From contig DASRNI010000028.1 in NCBI GenBank assembly GCA_035647455.1, forward strand, positions 62,001-126,000: a DNA stretch of 64,000 nt. Reading direction: 5' to 3'. This DNA comes from UBA1361 sp035647455 (GTDB taxonomy: Bacteria; Bacillota_I; Bacilli_A; RFN20; CAG-826). The position numbers and the translations under genes are program-made. Under the pieces are notes generated by a model. That model saw only the letters and a list, made by a program, of their open reading frames with translations. It ran no database searches and had not been told where the DNA came from. Below, in pieces: positions 53,216 through 60,977 of the stretch (position 1 is the stretch's first letter; every line of letters starts with the position of its first letter).

Positions 53216-53695
53216 ATGGAATTAAAAAGTTTATTAAATTGGGATGAGTACTTCATGAGTGTTGCGATTTTAGCGGCGCTTAGAAGTAAAGACCCTTCAA
53301 GTAAAGTCGGCGCATGTATCGTTGACGAAGAACATAAAGTTGTTAGCCTTGGTTATAACGGGATGCCACGTGGTATTGATGAAACTAAGTTATCCTGGGA
53401 AAAAGGCGCAGGTTTAGATAATAAATATTTATATGTGGCTCATGCCGAGTTTAATGCGATTTTAAACACGCGAAGTGGCAGTTCTTTAAAGGATACGACA
53501 ATTTATGTCACACTTTTTCCGTGTAATGAATGTGCGAAAGCGCTAATTCAAGTTGGCGTGAAAGAAGTAGTGTATCTTGAAGATAAGTACGCTGACTCAA
53601 TCCCAGTTTTAGCTAGTAAAAAATTATTAAAATTAGCGAATATAAAAGTTCGCAAATATGAAGGTAAAGTTTTAAATCCAATGTTCCATGAATAA
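53216..53695 (+). CDS. dCMP deaminase (ComEB-like)
   Basis: The 159-residue zinc enzyme converts dCMP to dUMP. HAEFNAILN (76-84) holds the zinc His and the proton-shuttling Glu78, and FPCNECAK (101-108) supplies the two zinc cysteines. SKDPSSKVGACIVD is the usual N-terminal motif. ATG 53216, six bases after GAGG, is chosen over an upstream GTG. It overlaps ecfA1 by 8 bases. It would supply dUMP for thymidylate synthesis. Confidence 0.9.
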   Translation: MELKSLLNWDEYFMSVAILAALRSKDPSSKVGACIVDEEHKVVSLGYNGMPRGIDETKLSWEKGAGLDNKYLYVAHAEFNAILNTRSGSSLKDTTIYVTLFPCNECAKALIQVGVKEVVYLEDKYADSIPVLASKKLLKLANIKVRKYEGKVLNPMFHE

Positions 53696-54509
53696 AAGTG
53701 CCATAAAAATTACTGATTTGTTTTATAGTTATGTTCCTAATGTTTTCGCGTTGAAAAACGTTTCGTTAACAATTAATAAAGGTGAATTTGTTAGTATTAT
53801 TGGTCATAACGGCAGCGGCAAATCAACCCTTGCTAAAATTATCGCGGGCATTATTGATTTACCTAATGCGGGTGAAATTTTTATTTTTGGTGAACAAATA
53901 ACGCATAAAAATAGTGATGAAATACGTGGAGATATTGGGATCGTATTTCAAAACCCAGATAATCAATTTATAGGTACTACCGTTCGTGATGACTTAGCCT
54001 TTGGTTTAGAAAATAAGTTAGTTCCGCAGTCGGAAATGGATGAAATAATCGAAAATTACGCTAAAAAGGTCGGAATGGAAGAGTTTTTGGAAAAAGAACC
54101 GATGCACTTAAGTGGTGGTCAAAAGCAACGAGTCGCAATCGCGGGTGTCCTCGCAATGCAACCGAAAATTTTACTTCTTGATGAAGCAACAGCAATGCTT
54201 GACCCGCGCGGTAAGCGAGAAATTAAAGAAATTATCCAGGAATTAAAAAAAGAAATTCAAGACCTAACGATTATTAGTATTACGCATGATATTGAAGAAA
54301 CCCTTGATAGCGATCGAATTATCGTTTTAAATGAAGGGGAAATTATCCTTAGTGGTACGCCTAATGAAATATACCAAAATGCGACGCTCCTTGAAGAAAT
54401 TGATTTAAACTTGCCATTTATATTCCGGCTGAAAAATGAATTAAGTACAAAAGGAATTGTTGTTACTGGTGAAAATATTGCGGAGGTTGTAAAAGAGTTA
54501 TGGCCCTAA
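53688..54509 (+). CDS. ecfA1: ECF transporter ATPase EcfA1
   Basis: The 273-residue ABC ATPase energises ECF vitamin transporters. It has Walker A IGHNGSGKST (38-47), the Q-loop FQNPDNQF, signature HLSGGQKQRVAIAG and Walker B LLLDEATAMLDP. It forms a heterodimer with the following ATPase and binds EcfT. It overlaps dCMP deaminase by 8 bases and ecfA2 by 10. The FolT-like S component at 50427 is a likely client. Confidence 0.94.
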   Translation: MNKSAIKITDLFYSYVPNVFALKNVSLTINKGEFVSIIGHNGSGKSTLAKIIAGIIDLPNAGEIFIFGEQITHKNSDEIRGDIGIVFQNPDNQFIGTTVRDDLAFGLENKLVPQSEMDEIIENYAKKVGMEEFLEKEPMHLSGGQKQRVAIAGVLAMQPKILLLDEATAMLDPRGKREIKEIIQELKKEIQDLTIISITHDIEETLDSDRIIVLNEGEIILSGTPNEIYQNATLLEEIDLNLPFIFRLKNELSTKGIVVTGENIAEVVKELWP

Positions 54510-55456
54510 AGTTTCATCATGTTGATTTTACATATGCGCCAAAGTCGCCTTTTCAGTATGAAGCATTAAATGACATCTCTTTGCATATAGAGCGCCACTC
54601 ATTTACGGCTATTGTGGGACATACGGGCAGCGGAAAGTCGACGTTAGTCCAACATGCCAATGCCTTACTTTTACCAACTAACGGAATAGTGCAAGTTGGC
54701 AGTAAGCTTATTTTGCCAACGAAGCAAAAACGTTACATTCGTCACTTAACGAAAAAACTCAAAAATAAAAAAACACCAGATGGGGAAAAACAAAAGATTA
54801 ATTATTTGCTAGAAGTGCTCCAAAATTATGAAAAATATAAAATTAAATCATTAAGAAAAGAAGTTGGTCTAGTCTTCCAGTTTCCTGAATACCAATTATT
54901 TGAAGAAACTGTGCTGAAAGATGTAATGTTTGGACCGCGCAATTTTGATATAAAAACTGAAGAAGCTGAAAAGTTAGCAAAAGAAGCACTCGCTTTAGTT
55001 GGGATTGATGAAACATTTTATAGTCGCTCGCCTTTTGAACTTTCTGGTGGTGAAAAAAGACGTGTTGCAATTGCTGGTATTTTAGCGTTGCAGCCAGAAG
55101 TGCTAGTGCTCGATGAACCAACAGCAGGTTTAGACCCACAAAGTGCGAAAAAAATGATGCAAACTTTTCAAAAAATTCACGAGCAAGGCACGACAGTAAT
55201 TTTAGTCACACACGATATGAACTTAGTGCTTGAATATGCCAATAGCGTTATTGTGATGGAAAATGGCAAGATTGTTTTGAAAACGACACCGCATGTACTT
55301 TTTAGTGACTTAGAGCAAAACTACCATTTAGAAACACCACTTTTATATCAAGTAATGTTAAAGCTTAAAGAGCAAGGTTGTCCGATTGAAGTAGAAAACG
55401 TTAAGACAATTGATGAACTTGTTGTTGAACTACAAAGACTTGGAGTGAAAAAATGA
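54500..55456 (+). CDS. ecfA2: ECF transporter ATPase EcfA2
   Basis: The 318-residue ABC ATPase pairs with EcfA1. GHTGSGKST, FQFPEYQLFEETV, LSGGEKRRVAIAG and LVLDEPTAGLDP are its motifs. Between Walker A and the Q-loop it carries a lysine-rich stretch of about 45 residues (around TKKLKNKKTPDGEKQKI), longer than usual for EcfA2. It ends in TGA overlapping the ecfT ATG by 4 bases. Confidence 0.93.
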   Translation: MALKFHHVDFTYAPKSPFQYEALNDISLHIERHSFTAIVGHTGSGKSTLVQHANALLLPTNGIVQVGSKLILPTKQKRYIRHLTKKLKNKKTPDGEKQKINYLLEVLQNYEKYKIKSLRKEVGLVFQFPEYQLFEETVLKDVMFGPRNFDIKTEEAEKLAKEALALVGIDETFYSRSPFELSGGEKRRVAIAGILALQPEVLVLDEPTAGLDPQSAKKMMQTFQKIHEQGTTVILVTHDMNLVLEYANSVIVMENGKIVLKTTPHVLFSDLEQNYHLETPLLYQVMLKLKEQGCPIEVENVKTIDELVVELQRLGVKK

Positions 55457-56316
55457 AAAACATTTCCCTAGGTCGTTATATTCCAACTAATTCATTTTTA
55501 CACCGCACAGATCCGCGTGTTAAGTTTTTTGGCCTTGTGTTATTTATCGTTTTAATTTTCTTGAAATTTAATAGCGAAGCAATGAACTTTATTATGTATG
55601 GTGTTTTTTTGGTGATGATTTTCACTTTAATAAAACTTTCAAAATTAAAAATCATGCCAATTTTCAAACAACTTAAAACATTATGGTTTATGATGCTCTT
55701 TTTGTTTATTATTAATGTAATTACATTAAGAGACCCAAGTAGTAACGTTCTTTTCACAATCTTTAATTATCCAATTTACGAAAAAGCTGTATTTCAAACG
55801 TTATATATCTTTGTCCGTCTTGTATTAATGATTTCTCTCACCACACTTTTAACGGCAACAACGAAGCCACTTGATTTAACATATGCTTTAGAATGGTATA
55901 TGTATCCGCTGCGTTTAGTTAAGTTTCCTGTCCATGAAATTGCGATGACTATTTCAATAGCGTTACGCTTTATTCCAACTTTACTTGATGAAACGGGGCG
56001 AATAATGCGCGCTCAAGAAAGCCGCGGAGTAGATTTTAAAGGTGGTCGCTTAAAAGAAAAGCTTTATGCGATTGTTTCTTTAATCGTCCCTTTATTTGTA
56101 AGTGCAATGCAGCGAAGCGATGAGCTTGCTAATGCAATGATTGCCCGTGGCTATAATCCGCAGGCAAAACGAACAAGGTACCGTGAGCTAAAGTTTGGCT
56201 GGCGTGATTTATTCGTTTTTGTAGGTAGTTTGGTAATACTTACTGGCATAATTTTAATTCGTGAATTTAATGTTGACTTTGTCGCAATGTTTTTAGGTGT
56301 GATAAATGCGCTATAA
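55453..56316 (+). CDS. ecfT: ECF transporter transmembrane coupling protein EcfT
   Basis: The 287-residue membrane protein links the two ATPases to interchangeable S components. It has about five hydrophobic segments and two cytoplasmic coupling helices ending in Ala/Ser-Arg-Gly motifs: AQESRGVDF and AMIARGYNP. It overlaps ecfA2 by 4 bases and truA by 11, completing the ECF module. Confidence 0.92.
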   Translation: MKNISLGRYIPTNSFLHRTDPRVKFFGLVLFIVLIFLKFNSEAMNFIMYGVFLVMIFTLIKLSKLKIMPIFKQLKTLWFMMLFLFIINVITLRDPSSNVLFTIFNYPIYEKAVFQTLYIFVRLVLMISLTTLLTATTKPLDLTYALEWYMYPLRLVKFPVHEIAMTISIALRFIPTLLDETGRIMRAQESRGVDFKGGRLKEKLYAIVSLIVPLFVSAMQRSDELANAMIARGYNPQAKRTRYRELKFGWRDLFVFVGSLVILTGIILIREFNVDFVAMFLGVINAL

Positions 56317-57031
56317 AGCAGTTGTGAAGTATGTTGGTGCTAATTATTACGGTTGGCAGAAACAATTAAAAGAAACTACCGTTCAAGGTGTAATCGAACA
56401 CCAATTATCACGAATATTTAATCAAGATATCGTAATTCATGGTTCGGGCCGAACTGATCGTTATGTTCATGCTTATGGACAAGTGTTTCATTTTGATGCG
56501 CCAAGCTTTCCCCTACGCAAATTACGTTATAGTCTTAATAAAATGTTGCCTGAATCAATTGAAATATTAAAATTAAATAAAGCAGCGGATAACTTCCATG
56601 CTCGGCTTGATGCGAAAAGCAAAACTTATGAATATATTATTATTGAAAAAGCAAAAGATCCTTTCAATGCCCCGTATAGCCTGTTGTATCCGTTTCCGCT
56701 CTCACTTAGTAAGTTGATCGAAGCAGCTAACTATTTCATCGGCAAACATAATTTTCAAAACTTTACGAACAAAGAAGAGGATTATCAAGGTTTTGTCCGC
56801 GAAATACAAGGTTTTACTGTGAAAAGAAGCGGGAAAAGATACACATTCATCATCCAGGGTAATGGCTTTATGCGTGGACAAATCCGCATGATGATTGGCA
56901 CGATTCTTGCTTATAACGAGAATAAACTTACTTTAAACGAGATAAAGAGTGCTTTAGAAAGCACAGAACGAAATATCATTTCTTACAAAGTAAAAGGTCA
57001 CGGATTGTATTTACGAAAAGTCGAATATTAA
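56306..57031 (+). CDS. truA: tRNA pseudouridine synthase A
   Basis: The 241-residue enzyme makes pseudouridine at positions 38-40 of tRNA anticodon arms. The catalytic Asp51 is in GSGRTDRYVHA; most TruA proteins read GRTDAGVHA, so the two residues after the Asp are replaced. YGWQKQ near the N terminus and FMRGQIRMMIGTILAY near the C terminus support the call. It overlaps ecfT by 11 bases, a common gene order in Bacillota. Confidence 0.92.
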   Translation: MRYKAVVKYVGANYYGWQKQLKETTVQGVIEHQLSRIFNQDIVIHGSGRTDRYVHAYGQVFHFDAPSFPLRKLRYSLNKMLPESIEILKLNKAADNFHARLDAKSKTYEYIIIEKAKDPFNAPYSLLYPFPLSLSKLIEAANYFIGKHNFQNFTNKEEDYQGFVREIQGFTVKRSGKRYTFIIQGNGFMRGQIRMMIGTILAYNENKLTLNEIKSALESTERNIISYKVKGHGLYLRKVEY

Positions 57032-57069
57032 TTGGTTTTTTGGTACGATATCAATAGAGGTTTATAAAT

Positions 57070-57780
57070 ATGGGACGACATTTTGAAGTCCGTGCGGCAA
57101 GCATGGCGATTACTGCAAAAAAGAAAAGCGCGCTCTATATGCGGGCGTCAAAGGAAATATATTTAGCAGCAAAACAAGGTGAACCAGACCCTAATTCTAA
57201 CTTAACTTTACGAGCAGCATTAGATAAGTACCGCGCACTTGGTGTATCTAAAGATGTCATTGAACGAGCAATTAATAAAGCAAAGGGTACTGATATTGTT
57301 GCGTATATTCCGGGTCGTTATGAAATGATGGGGCCGGGTGGCAGTTTTCTTGTTGTTGATACGTTAACCGATAATGTTAATCGTGCGATTAGTGACTTAA
57401 AAGCGGCAATTAAAAAGATTGACGGCACAACATTTACGAGTACTGCTTATAATTTTCAGGAAACTGGTGTTTTTGTATTTGATTCAATTGGTTATGAAGT
57501 TGTTGAAGAAACGTTAATTTTAAATGATATTGATGTTTGGGAAATTAACGAAGAAGACGAAATCACTGAAGTACTTGTTAACCCACAGGCATACGGCAAA
57601 ACACGTGATACCTTGTATGATTTAGGAGTTAATGAATTCAACATCAGTGAAATTAAAATGATTCCACAAATGAAAATAATGCTTAATGAGGAAGACAAAG
57701 TACTATTTGAAAAATTGATTGATTTACTCGAAGAAGTGCAAGATGTCCAAGAAATATATCATAATGTTGAACTAAATTAA
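57070..57780 (+). CDS. YebC/TACO1-family protein
   Basis: The 236-residue protein starts MGRHFEVRAASMAITAKKK, followed by LRAALDKYRALGVSKDVIERAI, the YebC/PmpR pattern. Family members have been described as transcription regulators and, more recently, as ribosome-associated factors that relieve stalling at proline-rich stretches. The opening resembles the YeeN branch. AGAGGT precedes the ATG. It lies 38 bases after truA. Confidence 0.88.
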   Translation: MGRHFEVRAASMAITAKKKSALYMRASKEIYLAAKQGEPDPNSNLTLRAALDKYRALGVSKDVIERAINKAKGTDIVAYIPGRYEMMGPGGSFLVVDTLTDNVNRAISDLKAAIKKIDGTTFTSTAYNFQETGVFVFDSIGYEVVEETLILNDIDVWEINEEDEITEVLVNPQAYGKTRDTLYDLGVNEFNISEIKMIPQMKIMLNEEDKVLFEKLIDLLEEVQDVQEIYHNVELN

Positions 57781-57926
57781 TTTTGACTAAAATACTGAAA
57801 AAACACGTAAATTGCTGTGTATTCACACTATATTAAGCCAAAAACACAAAAAAACAATTAAATTACAATAATTTAAAGTTAACTTTTTGAAAAAGATAGT
57901 ATAATTATATGAAGGAGGATAAAATT

Positions 57927-58697
57927 ATGTTTAAAAGTTCAAATCCTGTTTTCAACTCAATTGAAAAAACTAGCGTCCAAACTGGACAAACATATGTAGA
58001 AGTTGACACGACAGAAAAAACAGCCTCATGGCGTGGTATTACCGTTAAAACGATGGTTTTACTTTTAACCGCAATTGCATCGGGTTTCCTATCAATTTTA
58101 TTTATCGATATTCCTGCAGTTTTAATTGCAGCGTTTGTCATTAGTTTTATTGGTTCATTTATCATTGTCTTTATTGCAATGCGCAGTCCAAAGCATGCAA
58201 TGTGGCTTTCATTTGTGTACGCGGTTGCCCAAGGGTTAACATATGGTGCCCTTACATGGCTCCTTGAGTTTCTTTTAGCTGATGTAATGCCGGGTATCGG
58301 TATTATGGCCGTTACAGGAACGTTCGTTATTGTCTTAACAATGGCCGGCTTATACCGCATTGGTGCCGTGCGTGCGACACCATTTTTAGTTAAGTTTGTT
58401 TTAGGATCTTTAGTGGCAATTTTGATTGCGTCATTAATTTCATTTATCTTAAGTATCTTAGGCATTGGCTTTTTAGAAGGATTCAGTCCGGGAATCGGTA
58501 TTGCAATTTCCGGCTTTTTCATTCTTTTAGGTGCTTTAATGTTAATTCTCGACTTTGAACGCGCAAAATTACTTGTCGAATATAATTCACCAGTTAATAC
58601 TGAATGGCAAGCTGCCCTTGGTATTTTAATTACAACGGTGTGGATTTATGTTAATATTCTCAAGTTCTTACTCTACGTTGCTGCACGCCGCGAATAA
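57927..58697 (+). CDS. Bax inhibitor-1 family membrane protein
   Basis: The 256-residue protein has about seven membrane segments and fits the Bax inhibitor-1/YetJ/YccA family, some of which are pH-sensitive calcium-leak channels. Sequence support includes a helix with WLSFVYAVAQGLTYGAL and a later LGALMLILDFERAKLL. I chose ATG 57927, preceded by AAGGAGG; the upstream ATG at 57909 lies before that site. A TATAAT at 57899-57904 supplies the promoter, and a strong terminator follows the gene. Confidence 0.82.
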   Translation: MFKSSNPVFNSIEKTSVQTGQTYVEVDTTEKTASWRGITVKTMVLLLTAIASGFLSILFIDIPAVLIAAFVISFIGSFIIVFIAMRSPKHAMWLSFVYAVAQGLTYGALTWLLEFLLADVMPGIGIMAVTGTFVIVLTMAGLYRIGAVRATPFLVKFVLGSLVAILIASLISFILSILGIGFLEGFSPGIGIAISGFFILLGALMLILDFERAKLLVEYNSPVNTEWQAALGILITTVWIYVNILKFLLYVAARRE

Positions 58698-58730
58698 ACT
58701 TTATTAAAGGGATCTATTAAAGTAGTTAAT

Positions 58731-58763
58731 AACGCTTGTTACAAGACGTAATAGGCGTTTTTT
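58731..58763 (+). terminator. Rho-independent terminator after the Bax inhibitor-1 gene
   Basis: AACGCTTGTTAC (58731-58742) pairs with GTAATAGGCGTT (58748-58759) as a 12-bp stem with two G-U pairs, followed by a T-run. Confidence 0.85.
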
Positions 58764-58777
58764 CTTTGTTATAACGT

Positions 58778-58806
58778 TTGACAATATATTTATAATATAT
58801 TATTCT
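58778..58806 (+). promoter_or_regulatory. rplM-rpsI promoter
   Basis: A perfect TTGACA (58778-58783) is followed 17 bases later by TATTCT (58801-58806). Transcription would start near 58813, leaving a leader of about 60 bases before rplM. Confidence 0.65.
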
Positions 58807-58828
58807 TAAACACGGCATTAATTGCTTT

Positions 58829-58856
58829 TTAGTCGTCCCGGTAAGACGAAAACTAA
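58829..58856 (+). promoter_or_regulatory. L13-type ribosomal leader hairpin
   Basis: TTAGT-CGTC, loop CCGGTAA, GACG, three unpaired A, ACTAA folds into a hairpin with an asymmetric bulge directly upstream of the rplM ribosome-binding site. Its position and shape fit the L13 leader class in Bacillota, where L13 is thought to repress its own operon. Match to the published consensus is from memory. Confidence 0.6.
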
Positions 58857-58871
58857 TAAAGGAGATAAATT

Positions 58872-59327
58872 ATGCTACGTCAAACAACAAATGTTAAACA
58901 TCGTGAAGCTACTCGTAAATGGTACATTGTTGATGCCACTGGTTTACCATTAGGTCGTCTTGCAAGTGAAATTGCCATGACTTTAATGGGAAAAAACAAA
59001 CCTGAATACACACCACATGTTGATACAGGTGACTATGTTATCGTTATTAACGCTGACAAAGTTAGTTTAAGTGGAAACAAAGTTAAAACTAAAAAATATT
59101 ACAATACGAGTCAACGTCCCGGCGGATTACGCGTTCGCACAGCGGGAGAAATGTTAAGTCGCTATCCAGAAGAAATGATGGAAAGAGCGGTTTGGGGTAT
59201 GATCCCTAAAGGTCGTTTAGGCCGTAAAATGTTCAAAAAGTTATTTGTTTACGCAGGAGCGGAACATAAACATGAAGCACAAAAACCTGAACAATTACCA
59301 TTACGCTATGTTGGAGGGAATAAATAA
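58872..59327 (+). CDS. rplM: 50S ribosomal protein L13
   Basis: The 151-residue protein is the large-subunit assembly protein L13. KWYIVDATGLPLGRLASEIA, YVIVINADKVSLSGNK and the MLSRYPEEMMERAVWGMIPK segment are characteristic. AAGGAG precedes the ATG. Its stop overlaps the rpsI start (TAATG), the conserved rplM-rpsI pairing. Confidence 0.97.
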   Translation: MLRQTTNVKHREATRKWYIVDATGLPLGRLASEIAMTLMGKNKPEYTPHVDTGDYVIVINADKVSLSGNKVKTKKYYNTSQRPGGLRVRTAGEMLSRYPEEMMERAVWGMIPKGRLGRKMFKKLFVYAGAEHKHEAQKPEQLPLRYVGGNK

Positions 59328-59725
59328 TGTCGAAGAAAAAAGAAGCAGTTTATTTAGGAACTGGTCGCAGAAAGAAAAGCGTTGCGCGCATTTTCCTACG
59401 CCCAGGCAAAGGCTCAGTTACCGTTAACGGCGTTGACGTTAATGAATATATGCCTTATCAAACATTAGTAATGGACTTAAAACAACCACTCGCACTATTT
59501 GAAGCAACAGATAAGTACGACGTTGTTGCGAACGTTCGTGGCGGCGGATTTACTGGTCAAGCTGGTGCAATCCGTTTAGGTATCGCTCGTGCTTTACTTG
59601 AAGCAGGTCACGAAAGAACAGTGCTTAAAAAAGCCGGATTCCTTACTCGTGATGCTCGCGCTAAAGAACGTAAAAAATACGGACTTAAAGGTGCAAGACG
59701 CGCGCCACAATTCTCAAAACGTTAA
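59327..59725 (+). CDS. rpsI: 30S ribosomal protein S9
   Basis: The 132-residue protein is S9, whose C-terminal KR tail reaches the P-site tRNA. YLGTGRRKKSVARIFLRPGK, NVRGGGFTGQAGAIRLGIAR and the final GARRAPQFSKR are diagnostic. It overlaps rplM by one base and is followed by a terminator. Confidence 0.97.
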   Translation: MSKKKEAVYLGTGRRKKSVARIFLRPGKGSVTVNGVDVNEYMPYQTLVMDLKQPLALFEATDKYDVVANVRGGGFTGQAGAIRLGIARALLEAGHERTVLKKAGFLTRDARAKERKKYGLKGARRAPQFSKR

Positions 59726-59746
59726 ACGATTTTTGACACAAATTAT

Positions 59747-59774
59747 AAACGATCACATTATGTGGTCGTTTTTT
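59747..59774 (+). terminator. Rho-independent terminator of rplM-rpsI
   Basis: AAACGATCACA (59747-59757) pairs with TGTGGTCGTTT (59761-59771) and runs into further T residues. Confidence 0.9.
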
Positions 59775-59807
59775 ATTAACAGCAATAAACTTTATCCTTC
59801 TTTTCAG

Positions 59808-59836
59808 TTGCAAAATTAAATGTTCTATTATATTAT
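59808..59836 (+). promoter_or_regulatory. tRNA-Ile promoter
   Basis: TTGCAA (59808-59813) and TATTAT (59831-59836) are 17 bases apart, about 16 bases before the tRNA. Confidence 0.6.
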
Positions 59837-59852
59837 ATAAAAGCACGATTGA

Positions 59853-59929
<77 letters not shown>

Positions 59930-59943
59930 TGCAAAAAATAAAT

Positions 59944-59968
59944 TGCGTCACAAACGTGGCGCATTTTT
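59944..59968 (+). terminator. Rho-independent terminator after tRNA-Ile
   Basis: TGCGTCAC (59944-59951) pairs with GTGGCGCA (59956-59963) across AAAC, followed by TTTTT. It separates tRNA-Ile from the following tRNA trio. Confidence 0.85.
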
Positions 59969-59982
59969 ATTCGCTCTTTTTA

Positions 59983-60011
59983 TTGCCTTTTATATTTGTC
60001 TTTGCTAATAT
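59983..60011 (+). promoter_or_regulatory. Promoter of the tRNA-Val-Thr-Leu unit
   Basis: TTGCCT (59983-59988) and TAATAT (60006-60011) are 17 bases apart, with TGC just before the -10 forming an extended element. Confidence 0.6.
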
Positions 60012-60028
60012 ATAACAAGGCTAAGTCC

Positions 60029-60104
60029 GGACACTTAGCTCAGATGGGAGAGCGTTTCCTTCACACGGAAGAGGTCGGGGGTTCAATCCCCTCAGTGTCC
60101 ACCA
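60029..60104 (+). tRNA. tRNA-Val (anticodon CAC)
   Basis: A 76-base cloverleaf: acceptor GGACACT/AGTGTCC, anticodon arm TTTCC-TTCACAC-GGAAG giving CAC, with encoded CCA. Confidence 0.94.
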
Positions 60105-60110
60105 CGAAAC

Positions 60111-60185
60111 GCCGACGTAGCTCAATGGTAGAGCAATTGATTTGTAATCAATAGGTTGCGGGTTCAAGTCCTGTCGTCGGCACCA
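60111..60185 (+). tRNA. tRNA-Thr (anticodon TGT)
   Basis: A 75-base cloverleaf: acceptor GCCGACG/CGTCGGC, anticodon arm ATTGA-TTTGTAA-TCAAT giving TGT, with encoded CCA. It lies 6 bases after tRNA-Val. Confidence 0.95.
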
Positions 60186-60194
60186 TCTAAATAC

Positions 60195-60279
60195 GCAAAT
60201 GTGGCGGAACTGGCAGACGCGCTAGACTTAGGATCTAGTGGGGTAACCCGTGCAGGTTCGATTCCTGTCATTTGCACCA
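60195..60279 (+). tRNA. tRNA-Leu (anticodon TAG)
   Basis: An 85-base class II tRNA: acceptor GCAAATG/CATTTGC, anticodon arm CTAGA-CTTAGGA-TCTAG giving TAG, a long variable arm and encoded CCA. It lies 9 bases after tRNA-Thr. Confidence 0.95.
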
Positions 60280-60289
60280 AAAACAGCAA

Positions 60290-60314
60290 AAGACGCGTAA
60301 AATGCGTCTTTTTT
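60290..60314 (+). terminator. Rho-independent terminator of the tRNA cluster
   Basis: AAGACGC (60290-60296) pairs with GCGTCTT (60304-60310) and is followed by TTTT. Confidence 0.88.
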
Positions 60315-60411
60315 AATTAATTACAACATTAATTTAAATTTGAAAAATTACGAAGATAATCGATAAGTTCAGCTATTTTAGTTTCTAATTCGGTTAACTT
60401 TAGAGATTTTT

Positions 60412-60824
60412 CACTACATCAATTCACCGGGCGGTAATTAGAGTGATGGTTTAGCAATTTATGACACGATGCAATATATTAAGCCTGATGTTGCTACCGT
60501 TTGTTACGGCACGGTTGCTTTAATGGGTTCATTTTTATTATCAAGCGGAAAAAAGGTAAACGCTACGCTTTACCGCACAGTAATATTTTAATTCACCAGC
60601 CGATGGTTGGCTTACAAGGAGTGCAACAGCAAACTGACGTCGGAATACTTGCCCATCAAATGGATAAAACACGTGTTTTCTTTTAAAAGATCTTAGCGCA
60701 AAAATACGGGTCAAACGTTAAAAAAATTAATCGTGATACCGAACGAGATAATTATTTAAGTGCCAAAGAAGCCCGAGAATACGGCATAATTGTTCAAGTT
60801 CTTTGGCCGGATGAAGAAAAATAG
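60412..60824 (+). pseudogene. clpP: Decayed ATP-dependent Clp protease proteolytic subunit
   Basis: Translated across its lesions, this stretch reads as ClpP from YINSPGG to the C terminus: DGLAIYDTMQYIKPDVATV, NILIHQPMVGLQG, INRDTERDNYLSAKEAREYG. The lesions are a TAG at 60439-60441, a one-base loss in an A-run at 60549-60554 that shifts the frame, and a TAA at 60684-60686. In addition, the catalytic serine codon of the ASMGA-type motif is TTA (60520-60522), giving leucine; one C-to-T change from TCA explains it. The first 55 or so codons and any promoter are missing. The catalytic histidine (IHQP) is retained. A 61-codon open frame inside it is only a fragment. ClpP normally forms tetradecamers with Clp ATPases; this copy cannot. 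Whether another clpP exists is not visible. Confidence 0.9.
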
Positions 60825-60876
60825 TTAAGTAAAAACTTTGCATTATTAATTTTACGGTGAAAAACAAAGCCAAGAT

Positions 60877-60907
60877 AAGAAAGAGTCGAACCGGGCTCTT
60901 TCTTTTT
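60877..60907 (+). terminator. Rho-independent terminator downstream of the clpP relic
   Basis: AAGAAAGAG (60877-60885) pairs with CTCTTTCTT (60896-60904), followed by TTT. It is probably the surviving terminator of the old clpP gene. Confidence 0.75.
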
Positions 60908-60977
60908 AATATAGTACTTAAAAACGCTTTTTGGCCACCTAACTGGCATTATATTGTATAATTAATAAGAGGGAAAT

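Noticed and set aside
57905..58522. 205-codon minus-strand frame opposite the Bax inhibitor-1 gene
   Set aside because: Its repetitive Pro/Ile/Lys composition is that of the complement of a hydrophobic membrane gene; no family match.
60501..60686. 61-codon open frame as an independent gene
   Set aside because: It is the middle fragment of the clpP relic in the shifted frame, with the match continuing on both sides.
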